From Pontibacter coccineus (GTDB taxonomy: Bacteria > Bacteroidota > Bacteroidia > Cytophagales > Hymenobacteraceae): 64,000 nucleotides of DNA. A program made the translations under genes and the position numbers. The stretch lies in the NCBI RefSeq assembly GCF_030546575.1, contig NZ_JAUOTN010000001.1, positions 372,001 to 436,000 on the forward strand, in the 5' to 3' direction. Shown here one piece after another: positions 11,510-20,796 of this stretch; within the stretch, counting starts at the first letter, position 1; each line of letters begins with the position of its first letter. Below the pieces are notes generated by a model. That model searched no databases. It had not been told where the DNA came from and saw only the letters and a program-made list of their open reading frames with translations.

Positions 11510-12550
11510 ATGAAAAGCACGATAAATAAGTTATTCACCTTGTGCCTGATATCGCTGGTACTATTCTCCTGTGAGAAAGAGGAAGAGCGGCTGGTACTGC
11601 GCCCGGGCGCTGTCCCTACCCTTGCTTCCACAGCCAACAGTGTGGAACTGGCTGCTGAAAACAAAGCCGAGGACGCGATTACCCTGAACTGGACCGCCGC
11701 TGACTACGGCTTCCAGGCGGCAGTTACCTATACCTTGCAGTTTATTGCTGAAGGCGGCGATTTTGCGGAAGCCAGGGAGGTAGAAACTACGCCCGGCATG
11801 CTGAGCAAAACCCTTACCGTGGCAGAACTGAATACCCTGGCTACGCAGCTGGGTCTGGCTCCGAACAACGAAGGCACGATGCAGGTACGTGTAAAATCCT
11901 CTGTAGCAGAAAGTGTTACACCAACTCACTCCAATGTGGTGTCAATTAAAGTGACGCCATTCCTCGACATCATTGAGTACGTGTCGCTTTGGGTGCCGGG
12001 CAGCCACCAGGGCTGGGACCCCGCCAAAGCGCCCAAGGTGTCGTCAGTGAATGACAACGGGGTGTATGAAGGCTATGTGAACTTCCCCGATGCCAAGACG
12101 AACTTCAAGTTAAACCCCGCACCCAACTGGGACAATGACTTTGGAGGCACCAGCAGCGGCAACAAAGGTACACTGGTTGCAAAAGGCACTGACCTGCAAG
12201 TAGACGGCGCAGGCTATTACCTGCTCAAAGCCAACACCAACCAGTTGACCTGGGAGGCCGTCAAGACAACATGGGGTGTAATAGGCGACGCCACCGGCAG
12301 CTGGGATAACGACCAGGACATGACTTACGATGCGACTGCTCAGGTATGGAAGGCCACGCTCCAATTGTCTGTTGGAGAAATTAAGTTCAGAGCCAATGAC
12401 AAATGGGACATTAACTTCGGTGATGACAATGCCGATGCCAGCCTGGAGTATGGCGCTGCCAACATCAAGGTAACAGAGGCGGGTCGGTATGAAGTGGTGT
12501 TGAATCTGGCGAACCCAGGTAACTATACCTACACACTGACCAAGCTTTAA
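11510..12550 (+). CDS. SusE/SusF-like starch-binding outer-membrane lipoprotein
   Basis: The start is set at ATG 11510, because it gives a clean lipoprotein signal (MKSTINKLF with Cys near residue 21, LFSC); an in-frame TTG at 11495 only adds five residues. Residues about 25-130 match the SusE N-terminal Ig-like domain. The rest contains two tandem SusF/SusE carbohydrate-binding modules, recognisable by WVPGSHQGWDP and WGVIGDATGSWDND. It binds alpha-glucan at the cell surface beside SusCD. It lies between SusD and the GH13 lipoprotein and is followed by a terminator, so it ends the SusCDE transcript. Confidence 0.9.
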   Translation: MKSTINKLFTLCLISLVLFSCEKEEERLVLRPGAVPTLASTANSVELAAENKAEDAITLNWTAADYGFQAAVTYTLQFIAEGGDFAEAREVETTPGMLSKTLTVAELNTLATQLGLAPNNEGTMQVRVKSSVAESVTPTHSNVVSIKVTPFLDIIEYVSLWVPGSHQGWDPAKAPKVSSVNDNGVYEGYVNFPDAKTNFKLNPAPNWDNDFGGTSSGNKGTLVAKGTDLQVDGAGYYLLKANTNQLTWEAVKTTWGVIGDATGSWDNDQDMTYDATAQVWKATLQLSVGEIKFRANDKWDINFGDDNADASLEYGAANIKVTEAGRYEVVLNLANPGNYTYTLTKL

Positions 12551-12612
12551 GATGCTACACTCGCACATGGCCTTTACGAAAGTATCCTGCTGCGAAGTGC
12601 TATTTTAAACTC

Positions 12613-12653
12613 AGCAAACCCGGCAGGCTACAAAGCTTGGCCGGGTTTGCTTT
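12613..12653 (+). terminator. Intrinsic terminator after susE-like gene
   Basis: A 12-bp perfect stem (AGCAAACCCGGC / GCCGGGTTTGCT) with a 15-nt loop is followed by a short T-run. It closes the SusCDE transcript 60 bp after the stop codon. Confidence 0.75.
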
Positions 12654-12759
12654 ATAAAGCCATCCTGATTATTAGCAACATAAACACCAGGCATGAGCAT
12701 TTAAATCAAGCCAAGCCATGAGTCTGCCAACGCTGGCCGAATGGGATACACTAACAACC

Positions 12760-14334
12760 ATGAAACAACGAAACCTGCATTACCTGTTGCTTCTACCTGC
12801 GCTATACCTTGCGACGGGCTGTAGCACACCAGCACAACTCGACCAACAGCCCACCGCCAAAGCCAGCGAATGGCCGCGCAGCGTGAGCTACGAGATCTTT
12901 GTGCAGTCCTTCTGCGACTCCGACAACAACGGCATCGGCGACATCAAAGGCATGACCTCCAAACTCGATTATCTGGCTGAGCTAGGTATAGAGGGCGTCT
13001 GGCTTATGCCGATGAGCCCCTCTCCTTCCTACCACAAATACGACGTGACCGACTATACCGGCATTCACCCCGACTACGGCACCATGGAGGATTTTAAGAC
13101 CTTTGTGGAGGAGGCGCACAAGCGCAACATCAAGGTGGTGATCGACCTGGTGGTGAACCACTCCAGCAACCAGCATCCCTGGTTTCTGGAGGCGGCCAAA
13201 GACGAGAAAAGCCCTTATCGTGACTACTACGTATGGGCACACAAAGACGATCCGCAAACCAAAGGCGAAGGTAAGACCACCGGCGACGACTCCCACAACG
13301 TGCAGCATTGGCATGAGGTGAAAGGCAGCGACTACAAATACTTCGGCTACTTCTGGGGCGGCATGCCCGACCTCAATTTTGACAATCCGAAAGTTCGCGA
13401 GGAGGTATACAAGGTAGGTCGCTACTGGCTCGAGGAAGTGGGTGTGGATGGCTTCCGACTGGATGCGGCCCGCCACATTTTCCCGGATGACAGACCGGCC
13501 GACAACCATGCTTTCTGGGAGGAGTTCAGAGCCGAGATGCAGCAAGTGAAGCCGGACGTATACCTGGTGGGCGAGGTATGGGCCGAAGCTGATGTGGTAG
13601 CACCCTATACCAAAGGACTCCCGGCGCTTTTCAATTTTGAGATGAGCTGGAAAATACTCGATGCCCTGAAGACAGGAAACGGCGACTCACTGGCCATCCA
13701 CCATGACCGCATCATCAACACCTATCAGCAGGTGAATCCAGACTTTGTGGACGCCACCATTCTGAGCAACCACGACCAGAACCGCATCATGAGTGAGGTG
13801 AACGGGGACCTGAACAAAGCTAAAGTAGCGGCGGCCCTGCTGTTTACGTTACCCGGCGCCCCCTACGTGTACTACGGCGAGGAGATCGGGATGCTCGGCA
13901 AGAAGCCGGACGAGATGATCCGGGAACCCTTCCTGTGGGATACCAAAGCAAAAGACGATTGCCGCACCACCTGGGTGACACCGGAGTTCAGCACTGAGCA
14001 GAACGTGAAGCCGATGGCGCAGCAGGCGCAGGATCCGAACTCACTCCTCAATCATTACAAAGCTTACATCCGGTTGCGCAACAGCAGCAAAGCGTTAACC
14101 CATGGCGAATTGGAGCCGGTGAACATGGGCAACCGGGCAGTGAGCGGCTTTATGCGCACCATGGCCGGTGAATCGGTTCTGGTACTGCATAACCTGTCGG
14201 GCAAAGAGGTGAGCGTTCCTATACCTGCCAGCCTGCAGGAGCACAAGCAGCTTTTGCATCAGCATAACGCTGCCAAACTGAATGGCACTACGGCGCAGCT
14301 TCCACCCTTCAGCTCCCTTATCCTTAGAAAATAA
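12760..14334 (+). CDS. GH13 alpha-amylase lipoprotein (SusG-like)
   Basis: Cell-surface or periplasmic alpha-amylase family hydrolase. The start at ATG 12760 gives a lipoprotein signal with Cys21 (LATGC); the upstream in-frame ATG at 12718 would add a non-signal extension. The four GH13 motifs are intact: DLVVNH (129-134), GFRLD with nucleophile Asp235, GEVW with acid/base Glu262, and SNHDQ with Asp339. The C-terminal beta domain ends at residue 524. It is followed at 19 bp by an aldose 1-epimerase gene. Likely role: cutting starch fragments held by SusCDE. Oligo-1,6-glucosidase or trehalose synthase-like activity cannot be excluded. Confidence 0.92.
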   Translation: MKQRNLHYLLLLPALYLATGCSTPAQLDQQPTAKASEWPRSVSYEIFVQSFCDSDNNGIGDIKGMTSKLDYLAELGIEGVWLMPMSPSPSYHKYDVTDYTGIHPDYGTMEDFKTFVEEAHKRNIKVVIDLVVNHSSNQHPWFLEAAKDEKSPYRDYYVWAHKDDPQTKGEGKTTGDDSHNVQHWHEVKGSDYKYFGYFWGGMPDLNFDNPKVREEVYKVGRYWLEEVGVDGFRLDAARHIFPDDRPADNHAFWEEFRAEMQQVKPDVYLVGEVWAEADVVAPYTKGLPALFNFEMSWKILDALKTGNGDSLAIHHDRIINTYQQVNPDFVDATILSNHDQNRIMSEVNGDLNKAKVAAALLFTLPGAPYVYYGEEIGMLGKKPDEMIREPFLWDTKAKDDCRTTWVTPEFSTEQNVKPMAQQAQDPNSLLNHYKAYIRLRNSSKALTHGELEPVNMGNRAVSGFMRTMAGESVLVLHNLSGKEVSVPIPASLQEHKQLLHQHNAAKLNGTTAQLPPFSSLILRK

Positions 14335-14353
14335 AACATACCGAAAAGAGTTT

Positions 14354-15532
14354 ATGAAAAAACGTAAAGTCCGCTATACCTTGCGCGCCCTGGTGCTGTT
14401 CGGGTGTCTGGGTCTCGCAACCATATCAGGCTGCGGTGGCAAGCCGGGCCAGCCCGGACAGAGTTTGAGTAAACAAGAAGTGAACACCATGGAAATAAAA
14501 ACCGCGCCTTTTGGCACTGCCCCCAACGGCCAGCAGGTGCAGCTCTATACCCTGACCAACGCCAACGGCATGACCGTGAAAATCACTAACTACGGCGCCA
14601 TCGTCACTTCCATCCAAACACCTGACCGGGATGGCAAGCTGGGCGAAGTAGCGCTTGGTTTCGACAGCGTAGACGGTTACGTGCCCAACGATCCGCACTT
14701 CGGGGGTATTGTGGGGCGCTACGCCAACCGCATCGCCAACGGGAAATTTACCTTGGACGGGCAGGAGTATACGCTGGCTGTCAACAATGCGCCCAACCAC
14801 CTGCATGGCGGCATTACGGGTTTCGACAGAGTGGTGTGGCAGGCCGAGCCCCTGCAAAAGCAAAATGCGATCCGGCTGACCTACGTGAGCAAGGACGGCG
14901 AAGAGGGCTACCCCGGCAACCTGACCGTTGTCGTAACCTATACCCTGACCGGCTTCAACGACCTGAAGATCGACTACGAAGCCACCACCGACAAAGCCAC
15001 GCCGGTGAACCTGACCAACCACAGTTACTTCAACCTAAGCGCGGGCAAGGAAAAGGACATCCTCAACCACATCGTCACGATCCACGCCGACCAGTTCACG
15101 GCTTCCGACGAGACGCTTATACCTACCGGCGAACTGAAGTCAGTGAAGGGTACACCTTACGACTTTACCAAGCCTACCCGCGTAGGCGACCGCATCGAAA
15201 ACCTGCAGGGCTACGGCTATGATTTGAACTACGTGGTGCGTAACGGAGGCGACAGATTGGTGCCTGCCGCAACAGTAGAAGATCCGGCAACAGGCCGCGT
15301 GATGCAAGTTCAAACTACACAGCCCGGCATCCAGTTCTACACCGCCTACCACCTCGACGGCACCCTGACCGGCCACAACAACACGGTCTACAACCGCTAC
15401 GCTGGCCTCTGCCTCGAAGCCCAGCACTTCCCCGATTCCCCGAATCAGGAAAGTTTCCCATCGACGATCCTGAGGCCTGGAGAGAAGTACAGCGAAACGA
15501 CAGTTTATAAGTTTGGGGTGAAAGGGGAATAG
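14354..15532 (+). CDS. galM: Aldose 1-epimerase (mutarotase), lipoprotein
   Basis: Interconverts alpha and beta anomers of aldoses. The start at ATG 14354 gives a lipoprotein signal (Cys near residue 33, ISGCGG). The GalM fold is clear from GRYANRIANG, the NHLHGG motif, NLTNHSYFNL with the catalytic His, and the C-terminal LCLEAQHFPDSPN with the catalytic Glu. At 392 residues it has normal family length plus the export signal. It follows the GH13 lipoprotein at 19 bp and would process glucose released outside the cytoplasm. Confidence 0.93.
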   Translation: MKKRKVRYTLRALVLFGCLGLATISGCGGKPGQPGQSLSKQEVNTMEIKTAPFGTAPNGQQVQLYTLTNANGMTVKITNYGAIVTSIQTPDRDGKLGEVALGFDSVDGYVPNDPHFGGIVGRYANRIANGKFTLDGQEYTLAVNNAPNHLHGGITGFDRVVWQAEPLQKQNAIRLTYVSKDGEEGYPGNLTVVVTYTLTGFNDLKIDYEATTDKATPVNLTNHSYFNLSAGKEKDILNHIVTIHADQFTASDETLIPTGELKSVKGTPYDFTKPTRVGDRIENLQGYGYDLNYVVRNGGDRLVPAATVEDPATGRVMQVQTTQPGIQFYTAYHLDGTLTGHNNTVYNRYAGLCLEAQHFPDSPNQESFPSTILRPGEKYSETTVYKFGVKGE

Positions 15533-15534
15533 CT

Positions 15535-16160
15535 TGTCTGAATCAGGATTTTCAGGATTTAGGGATTGACAGGATTAAGGGGTTTACAGGATTCCACATA
15601 CGATTGTCACACCCCTGCCCCTCTCGAGAGGGGAATTTAAGGAAGCTGCCAAACCACAGGTATAAGCATTCTAGCAAAGGTATATCTGTTAAATACTGTC
15701 ATCCACCTGCCCCCTTCTTTGTAGAGGGCCCCCACCCCCAAGAGGGAGTTTTCTGTAGATGCCAATCAAAAGGTAGAAGCAGTGTTGTTTCTGTTTTGCA
15801 AGACCGGGTCCAACCACCCCTAACCCCTCCTTGTCTAAGGCGGGGAACCTAAAGTTGCCATCTCACAGGTATAAGCTTTGAAGGCGCTGGCTTGTGCACG
15901 ATCACACCCCTCTGCGCTCCCCTCAAGGGGAGAGTTTCTGCTACTGCCAGTTCAAAGGTATAGGCCTGTAGCACACAAACCACTGGCAGGTATAGCAAGA
16001 CTAACTTGCACGCTGGCAATGAAACAGATAGGCATGCCCGGTGCGCTTTTGACGATTTTTTGTTTGAGCGGTCAGCGAGTTCAAAATCGTCTTGATTTTT
16101 TTGCCTACTTTTTTCATCAAGGAAAAAAGTAGGGCCCCGCCGGCTAGGCGAAGCTACAAA
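15535..16160 (+). repeat. Modular intergenic repeat, copy 1
   Basis: This 740-bp gap has no credible gene. It holds an ordered set of short modules: A (15535-15594, iterated CAGGATT units); four B modules of about 60-80 bp (15608-15667, 15701-15780, 15808-15875, 15902-15964), each with a C-rich/G-rich arm pair and ending in CTGCC or GATGCC plus AGGTATAAGC-like sequence; C (15980-16010, CCACTGGCAGGTATAGCAAG); and D (16067-16157), which holds the perfect 11-bp hairpin CTACTTTTTTC/GAAAAAAGTAG at 16105-16132. The same modules in the same order occur on the opposite strand at 44630-45146. Confidence 0.8.
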
Positions 16161-16279
16161 GTAAAATAGCTTGAGGTATACCTATAGTGCAGCTACGCCA
16201 GTTACAAACTAGCCTCAAGTCCAACCACAAGTTGCGCTGATGCTAAACTTGCGATATACAAACAGCATAAAAATTGACC

Positions 16280-19030
16280 ATGAAAAAACACACTTACATA
16301 CACGCCATCACCTTAGCAGCACTGCTAACCGCAAGCGCCTGCAAAACCCAGCAGCCTGAAACGGGCAATACTACCGGCACAGCTGCAACCACCACTGCAG
16401 TCAGTGCCGAAAAAGCGCTTTGGCAATCGCAAGCATACAGCGTATACCCTGACCGCATCACGCAAGGAGACTACGTAGCCAAGGCGATCTCCCCTACTGA
16501 GATCACCTCCGGTTACCAGAGCCCGGCGAACGAATTTCAGTCTCCGGAGGTCCTATTCAAGTTCAGCATCAACAGCAAGGACAACGAGATGCCGCCGGGT
16601 ATGGACCACCAGTTCATCTGCCTTGCCGAGGAGGGCGGAAGCTGCGAAACCCCGATCATCAAATTCGGGCAGCAGCTGAAAGCCACTGCTCCAGCGCCGC
16701 CAAAGGCGTTTCTGCCACCTAACACACCCCTGACGGTGCGAGTGGATATGCGCGAAGTACTGGCCGCTTTTAAGAAAGACGGTTTCTACACTGCTTACAA
16801 CGGCAGCAAGGTATACAAAGACGATTTCAAGGGAGTTTACATCGCGGGTAACTCTTCTCCGCTCACCTGGGATTTCGATAACCTGGCAAGTCGCGAAGGG
16901 ATGGAACTGGAGGACCCGGACGGCGATGGCATTTACGAAGTGACGCTCACCATGAACGCCCATCGTGAAGAAAAATTCACGGCCTCGCACTGGAAGCTGA
17001 GCGCGCCGATCGACCATTATCCGCAGTATAGCTCCGACTATGTGCTCACCGATGCGCTCTACAACATGACGTTGGAAGAAGTGGTGAAGAACATCGAGGC
17101 CGACAGCACTTTCCGGACGGGCAAAGAATGGGCCGGCGTGTGGACGCGCGACATCAGCTACGCGCTGATATTAGGGCTGGCGGCCATTGAGCCGGAGATA
17201 GCCCGCAAAAGCCTGATGCGCAAAGTGAAGAACAACCGCATCATTCAGGATACAGGTACGGGCGGCGCTTATCCGGTGTCGACGGACCGGATTGTGTGGG
17301 GCATCGCGGCTTGGGAAATCTATACCGTGACCGGCAACCAGAACTGGCTGCGCGAGTCTTACGAGATCATCCGAAACTCAGTGGAAGATGACCTGCTGAA
17401 TGCTTACGACCAGAACACAAACCTGATGCGCGGAGAGTCCTCGTTCCTGGACTGGCGCGAACAGACCTATCCGAAATGGATGCAGCCGGCCGACATCTAT
17501 GCTTCGCAGAACCTGGGCACCAATGCGGTGCATTACCAGGCAAATGTACTCTTGAGCCAAATGGCGATGATGCTGAACGACAAGCAGGCGGCCGACAGGT
17601 ATAGCCAGCTGGCTGAGCAGATCAAGGAAGGTATAAACCAGCACCTGTGGCAGGAAGACCAAGGCTATTATGGGCAATACCTGTATGGCCGCAACTACCT
17701 GTCGCTTTCCCCAAGGTCTGAGGCGCTGGGCGAGGCGCTGACTGTGCTGTTTGGCATTGCTGACACCGACCGGGCAAAACGCATCGTGGCCAGCACACCG
17801 GTATATGACTTTGGTATCCCAAGCATTTTCCCGCAGATTCCGAACATGCCGCCTTACCACAACAACGGCATCTGGCCCTTTGTGCAGGCTTACTGGACGC
17901 TGGCGGCCGCCAAAGCCGGCAACGAAACCGCTACCGTGGAGAGCCTCAACGCTATTTATAGACCGGCTGCTTTGTTCCTCACCAACAAGGAGAATTTTGT
18001 GGCCAGCAACGGTGACTACGCCGGCACACAGGTAAACTCCGACCGTCAGCTTTGGAGTGTGGGCGGCTTCCTGGGCATGACTTACAAACTGCTTTTCGGT
18101 ATGGATTTCCAGGCAGACAAACTGGTGTTCAAGCCCTTTGTGCCGGAGGTATACAAAGGCAAACATCGCCTCACCAACTTCAGGTATAGGAACGCCGTGC
18201 TCGACATTGACATACAGGGATTTGGCAACAGCATCCGTAGCATCACACTGGACGGTCAGCCGCTGGAAGGAGCCGCTATACCTGCCAGCCTAACCGGACA
18301 GCACAAGGTGCAGATCGTGCTTGCCGATGAAATAAGTGATAAAGGCAGCCAGAATAAAGTAGCCCACCATGTGACGCCAGCCACCCCGGCTACGAGCTAT
18401 GCAAATGGCAAATTCAGCTGGCAACCGGTGGAAGGCGCCGTGATCTATACCGTGCTCCGGAATGGCAAGCCACTGCAGGAAACCACCGAAACAGGTATAG
18501 CCGTGCAACCGGAAGGCTATGCCGAGTACCAGGTAATCGCGACTGATGCGGCAGGTTACAGCTCTTTTGCAAGTGAGCCAATACCGGTATACCCTGCAGT
18601 GCTCGAACAGGTATACGAAGCCGAAGCAGCCGCTACGCCAGCCAAACAACCTTACAAAGGATTCACGGGCAAGGGCTTCGTGGAGGTGAGTAAAAAGACG
18701 AACACGACCATCCGTTTTAAAGTGACCGCGCCGCAGGCTGGCCTGTATGCCATCGACTTCCGTTATGCCAACGGCAACGGCCCGATCAACACCGACAACA
18801 AAGCGGCCATGCGCACCCTTCGCAAAGGCAAGGAAGTGGCAGGTACCATCGTGCTGCCGCAGCGTGGCATTGGCGAGTGGAGTGACTGGGGCTATTCCAA
18901 CAAGGTATGGGTGCAACTCAGTAAAGGCACAAATCAATTGTCACTCACCTTCGAGCCAGCCAATGAGAACATGAACGGCGAGATCAACCAGGCGATGATC
19001 GACCACCTGCGCCTGATTCGGGTACAATAG
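16280..19030 (+). CDS. Six-hairpin (alpha/alpha)6 glycosidase lipoprotein with C-terminal CBM
   Basis: Large exported glycosidase of about 916 residues. ATG 16280 gives a lipoprotein signal (Cys near residue 21, ASACK); the in-frame TTG two codons earlier is not needed. Residues about 140-230 form a beta-sandwich, and about 240-640 an (alpha/alpha)6 toroid of the glycogen-debranching/trehalase-like superfamily (WTRDISYALILGL, GESSFLDWREQ, GIWPFVQAYW). A short fibronectin-like stretch (about 700-780) and a CBM35/CBM6-like module (about 785-916) follow. It closes the alpha-glucan locus and is followed by a terminator. Exact specificity (glucoamylase-like, debranching or other) is not readable from sequence. 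Confidence 0.82.
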   Translation: MKKHTYIHAITLAALLTASACKTQQPETGNTTGTAATTTAVSAEKALWQSQAYSVYPDRITQGDYVAKAISPTEITSGYQSPANEFQSPEVLFKFSINSKDNEMPPGMDHQFICLAEEGGSCETPIIKFGQQLKATAPAPPKAFLPPNTPLTVRVDMREVLAAFKKDGFYTAYNGSKVYKDDFKGVYIAGNSSPLTWDFDNLASREGMELEDPDGDGIYEVTLTMNAHREEKFTASHWKLSAPIDHYPQYSSDYVLTDALYNMTLEEVVKNIEADSTFRTGKEWAGVWTRDISYALILGLAAIEPEIARKSLMRKVKNNRIIQDTGTGGAYPVSTDRIVWGIAAWEIYTVTGNQNWLRESYEIIRNSVEDDLLNAYDQNTNLMRGESSFLDWREQTYPKWMQPADIYASQNLGTNAVHYQANVLLSQMAMMLNDKQAADRYSQLAEQIKEGINQHLWQEDQGYYGQYLYGRNYLSLSPRSEALGEALTVLFGIADTDRAKRIVASTPVYDFGIPSIFPQIPNMPPYHNNGIWPFVQAYWTLAAAKAGNETATVESLNAIYRPAALFLTNKENFVASNGDYAGTQVNSDRQLWSVGGFLGMTYKLLFGMDFQADKLVFKPFVPEVYKGKHRLTNFRYRNAVLDIDIQGFGNSIRSITLDGQPLEGAAIPASLTGQHKVQIVLADEISDKGSQNKVAHHVTPATPATSYANGKFSWQPVEGAVIYTVLRNGKPLQETTETGIAVQPEGYAEYQVIATDAAGYSSFASEPIPVYPAVLEQVYEAEAAATPAKQPYKGFTGKGFVEVSKKTNTTIRFKVTAPQAGLYAIDFRYANGNGPINTDNKAAMRTLRKGKEVAGTIVLPQRGIGEWSDWGYSNKVWVQLSKGTNQLSLTFEPANENMNGEINQAMIDHLRLIRVQ

Positions 19031-19050
19031 ATTTTTTGTAGAACTTACAG

Positions 19051-19088
19051 AAAGCCCCGGCCCGATCTAATCTGGCCGGGCTTTTTTG
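19051..19088 (+). terminator. Intrinsic terminator at end of glucan locus
   Basis: GC-rich stem AAGCCCCGGCC / GGCCGGGCTT followed by six T residues, 20 bp after the glycosidase stop codon. Confidence 0.85.
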
Positions 19089-19146
19089 TTATAGTGGCAT
19101 CTTCTCCTGCCAAAATGAGTATAGGGTATACCTTAAAACACAAATA

Positions 19147-19392
19147 ATGACGCAACGAGAAGTAACCGACTCCGAAAATACCACCTGGACCTGCGTGCAG
19201 GCCTATGGCACCCTTTCAAAGGAAAATGCCGACAAGGCCGCTGAGCTGACCGAAGACACAAACGGCGAGGTAACAGTGGTCTGTACCCCGAGCGGCGGCG
19301 CCCAGACGGTGCGGCTGCAACTGCCCAAAGACTGGCTAGAGGCTTTGTCTGACGATGAACTGGCGTCGAAAATCTCAGTAGCGAAGAGTTGA
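19147..19392 (+). CDS. Small conserved-looking hypothetical protein
   Basis: An 81-residue soluble acidic protein with two Cys (CVQAYG near residue 16 and VVCTPSG near 45) and no signal or membrane segment. Codon use matches its neighbours, an AT-rich leader precedes ATG 19147, and it is flanked by an upstream terminator and a 61-bp gap to the amidohydrolase gene. I do not recognise the family. Its beta-rich pattern and conserved-looking Cys spacing are the only clues. Confidence 0.6.
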   Translation: MTQREVTDSENTTWTCVQAYGTLSKENADKAAELTEDTNGEVTVVCTPSGGAQTVRLQLPKDWLEALSDDELASKISVAKS

Positions 19393-19453
19393 TTCCTGGA
19401 AAAGCATTAACTTGAGCATCCACTAATTTGCTAACGGCCAAAGCTGCTATACC

Positions 19454-20734
19454 ATGCTGAAGTTTCTATACCTGAGTCTTCTCTGTTTTACATTCCTAGT
19501 CCACACCTCTCTTTTATTTGCTCAGGCTCCTACACAGGATTCTTATTACCTGCTCAAACCAGACCGTGTGTTTGATGGGGAGCAGCTGCAGGAAGGCTGG
19601 CAGGTAATGGTGAAGAACAACAAGATCGAAGCTGTCGGCAGAAACCTGACAGCTCCCGCCACCGCACAGGTAATCGAGTTGAGCGGTACCACCCTACTGC
19701 CAGGTCTTATTGAGGGGCACAGCCACTTGTTCCTGCACCCCTACAACGAAACACCCTGGAACGACCAGGTGCTGAAAGAGTCGCGGGTAGAGCGGGTGGC
19801 CCGGGCAACAGTGCATGCACAGAATACTCTGTTGGCTGGCTTCACGACGGTGCGCGACCTGGGTACGGAAGGTGCAGGTTATGATGATGTCGGGTTGAAG
19901 GCATCTATCGACAAAGGCATTGTACCTGGTCCGCGGATGCTTATTGCCACCGAAGCCATTGTCACCACCGGCAGCTATGGTCCTAAAGAGCTTAGCTATG
20001 ATATTGAAACACCCCTGGGCGCTGCCGTTGCAGATGGCATGGACGGACTGACCCGGGAGGTTCGGAAGCAGATTGGCAAAGGCGCAGACCTGATCAAGGT
20101 ATACGCCGACTACCGCTGGGGACTGCATGGTACGGCGCAGCCGACCTTCACGGTAGATGAACTGAAGAAAATTGTGGAAGTAGCCAGCAGCAGCGGCAGA
20201 CCAGTTGTAGCGCATGCCTCTACTGTAGAAGGTATGCGAAGAGCAACGCTGGCCGGTGTGTCTACCATTGAGCACGGAGATGAAGCCACTCCCGAGATCT
20301 TCCGCCTCATGAAGAAACACAACGTAGCCCTCTGCCCTACCCTGGCCGCCGGCGATGCCATTTCGCAGTACCGTGGCTGGCAGAAAGGTATCGCCCAAGA
20401 GCCTGATCGTGTAAAAGCCAAGCGCAAAAGTTTTAGGGCTGCACTGGACAGTGGCGTGACTATCGTGATGGGCGGCGATGTGGGCGTATTTACCCATGGC
20501 GACAATGCGAGAGAAATGGAAATGATGGTGGACTACGGTATGAAGCCGATCGAGGTGCTACGTGCCGCGACGTCTCTCAATGCTGATGTCTTTGGTATTG
20601 GTGACATTGTGGGCAGAATTAAGCCTGGTCTACTGGCTGATATAATCGCTGTGGAAGGCAACCCGGCCAAAAGTATAGCACAAGTGCGGCAGGTCAGACT
20701 GGTAATGAAAGATGGCAGTATCTACAAAAAATAA
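19454..20734 (+). CDS. Exported amidohydrolase (imidazolonepropionase/prolidase-like)
   Basis: Metal-dependent amidohydrolase with a Sec signal peptide (1-23). Metal-binding HxH is His89/His91 (EGHSHL), a lysine in DLIKVYADY is the probable carboxylated bridge, His in VVAHAST and IEHGDE are further ligands, and Asp in MGGDVGVFTHG is catalytic. Members near this branch act as Xaa-Pro dipeptidases or imidazolonepropionase-like enzymes; substrate is not predictable. The gene lies before the LysR/threonine synthase-like pair and could act in the same peptide or amino acid pathway. Confidence 0.88.
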   Translation: MLKFLYLSLLCFTFLVHTSLLFAQAPTQDSYYLLKPDRVFDGEQLQEGWQVMVKNNKIEAVGRNLTAPATAQVIELSGTTLLPGLIEGHSHLFLHPYNETPWNDQVLKESRVERVARATVHAQNTLLAGFTTVRDLGTEGAGYDDVGLKASIDKGIVPGPRMLIATEAIVTTGSYGPKELSYDIETPLGAAVADGMDGLTREVRKQIGKGADLIKVYADYRWGLHGTAQPTFTVDELKKIVEVASSSGRPVVAHASTVEGMRRATLAGVSTIEHGDEATPEIFRLMKKHNVALCPTLAAGDAISQYRGWQKGIAQEPDRVKAKRKSFRAALDSGVTIVMGGDVGVFTHGDNAREMEMMVDYGMKPIEVLRAATSLNADVFGIGDIVGRIKPGLLADIIAVEGNPAKSIAQVRQVRLVMKDGSIYKK

Positions 20735-20796
20735 GCTTCCCGATTATTTAATATTGGCAATGAAGCGTTATACTTGAAAGAGAAATAGACCCAGGT

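Noticed and set aside
15600-15970. CRISPR-like array of spaced repeats
   Set aside because: Repeat units vary in length and sequence, spacing is irregular and no cas gene is present.
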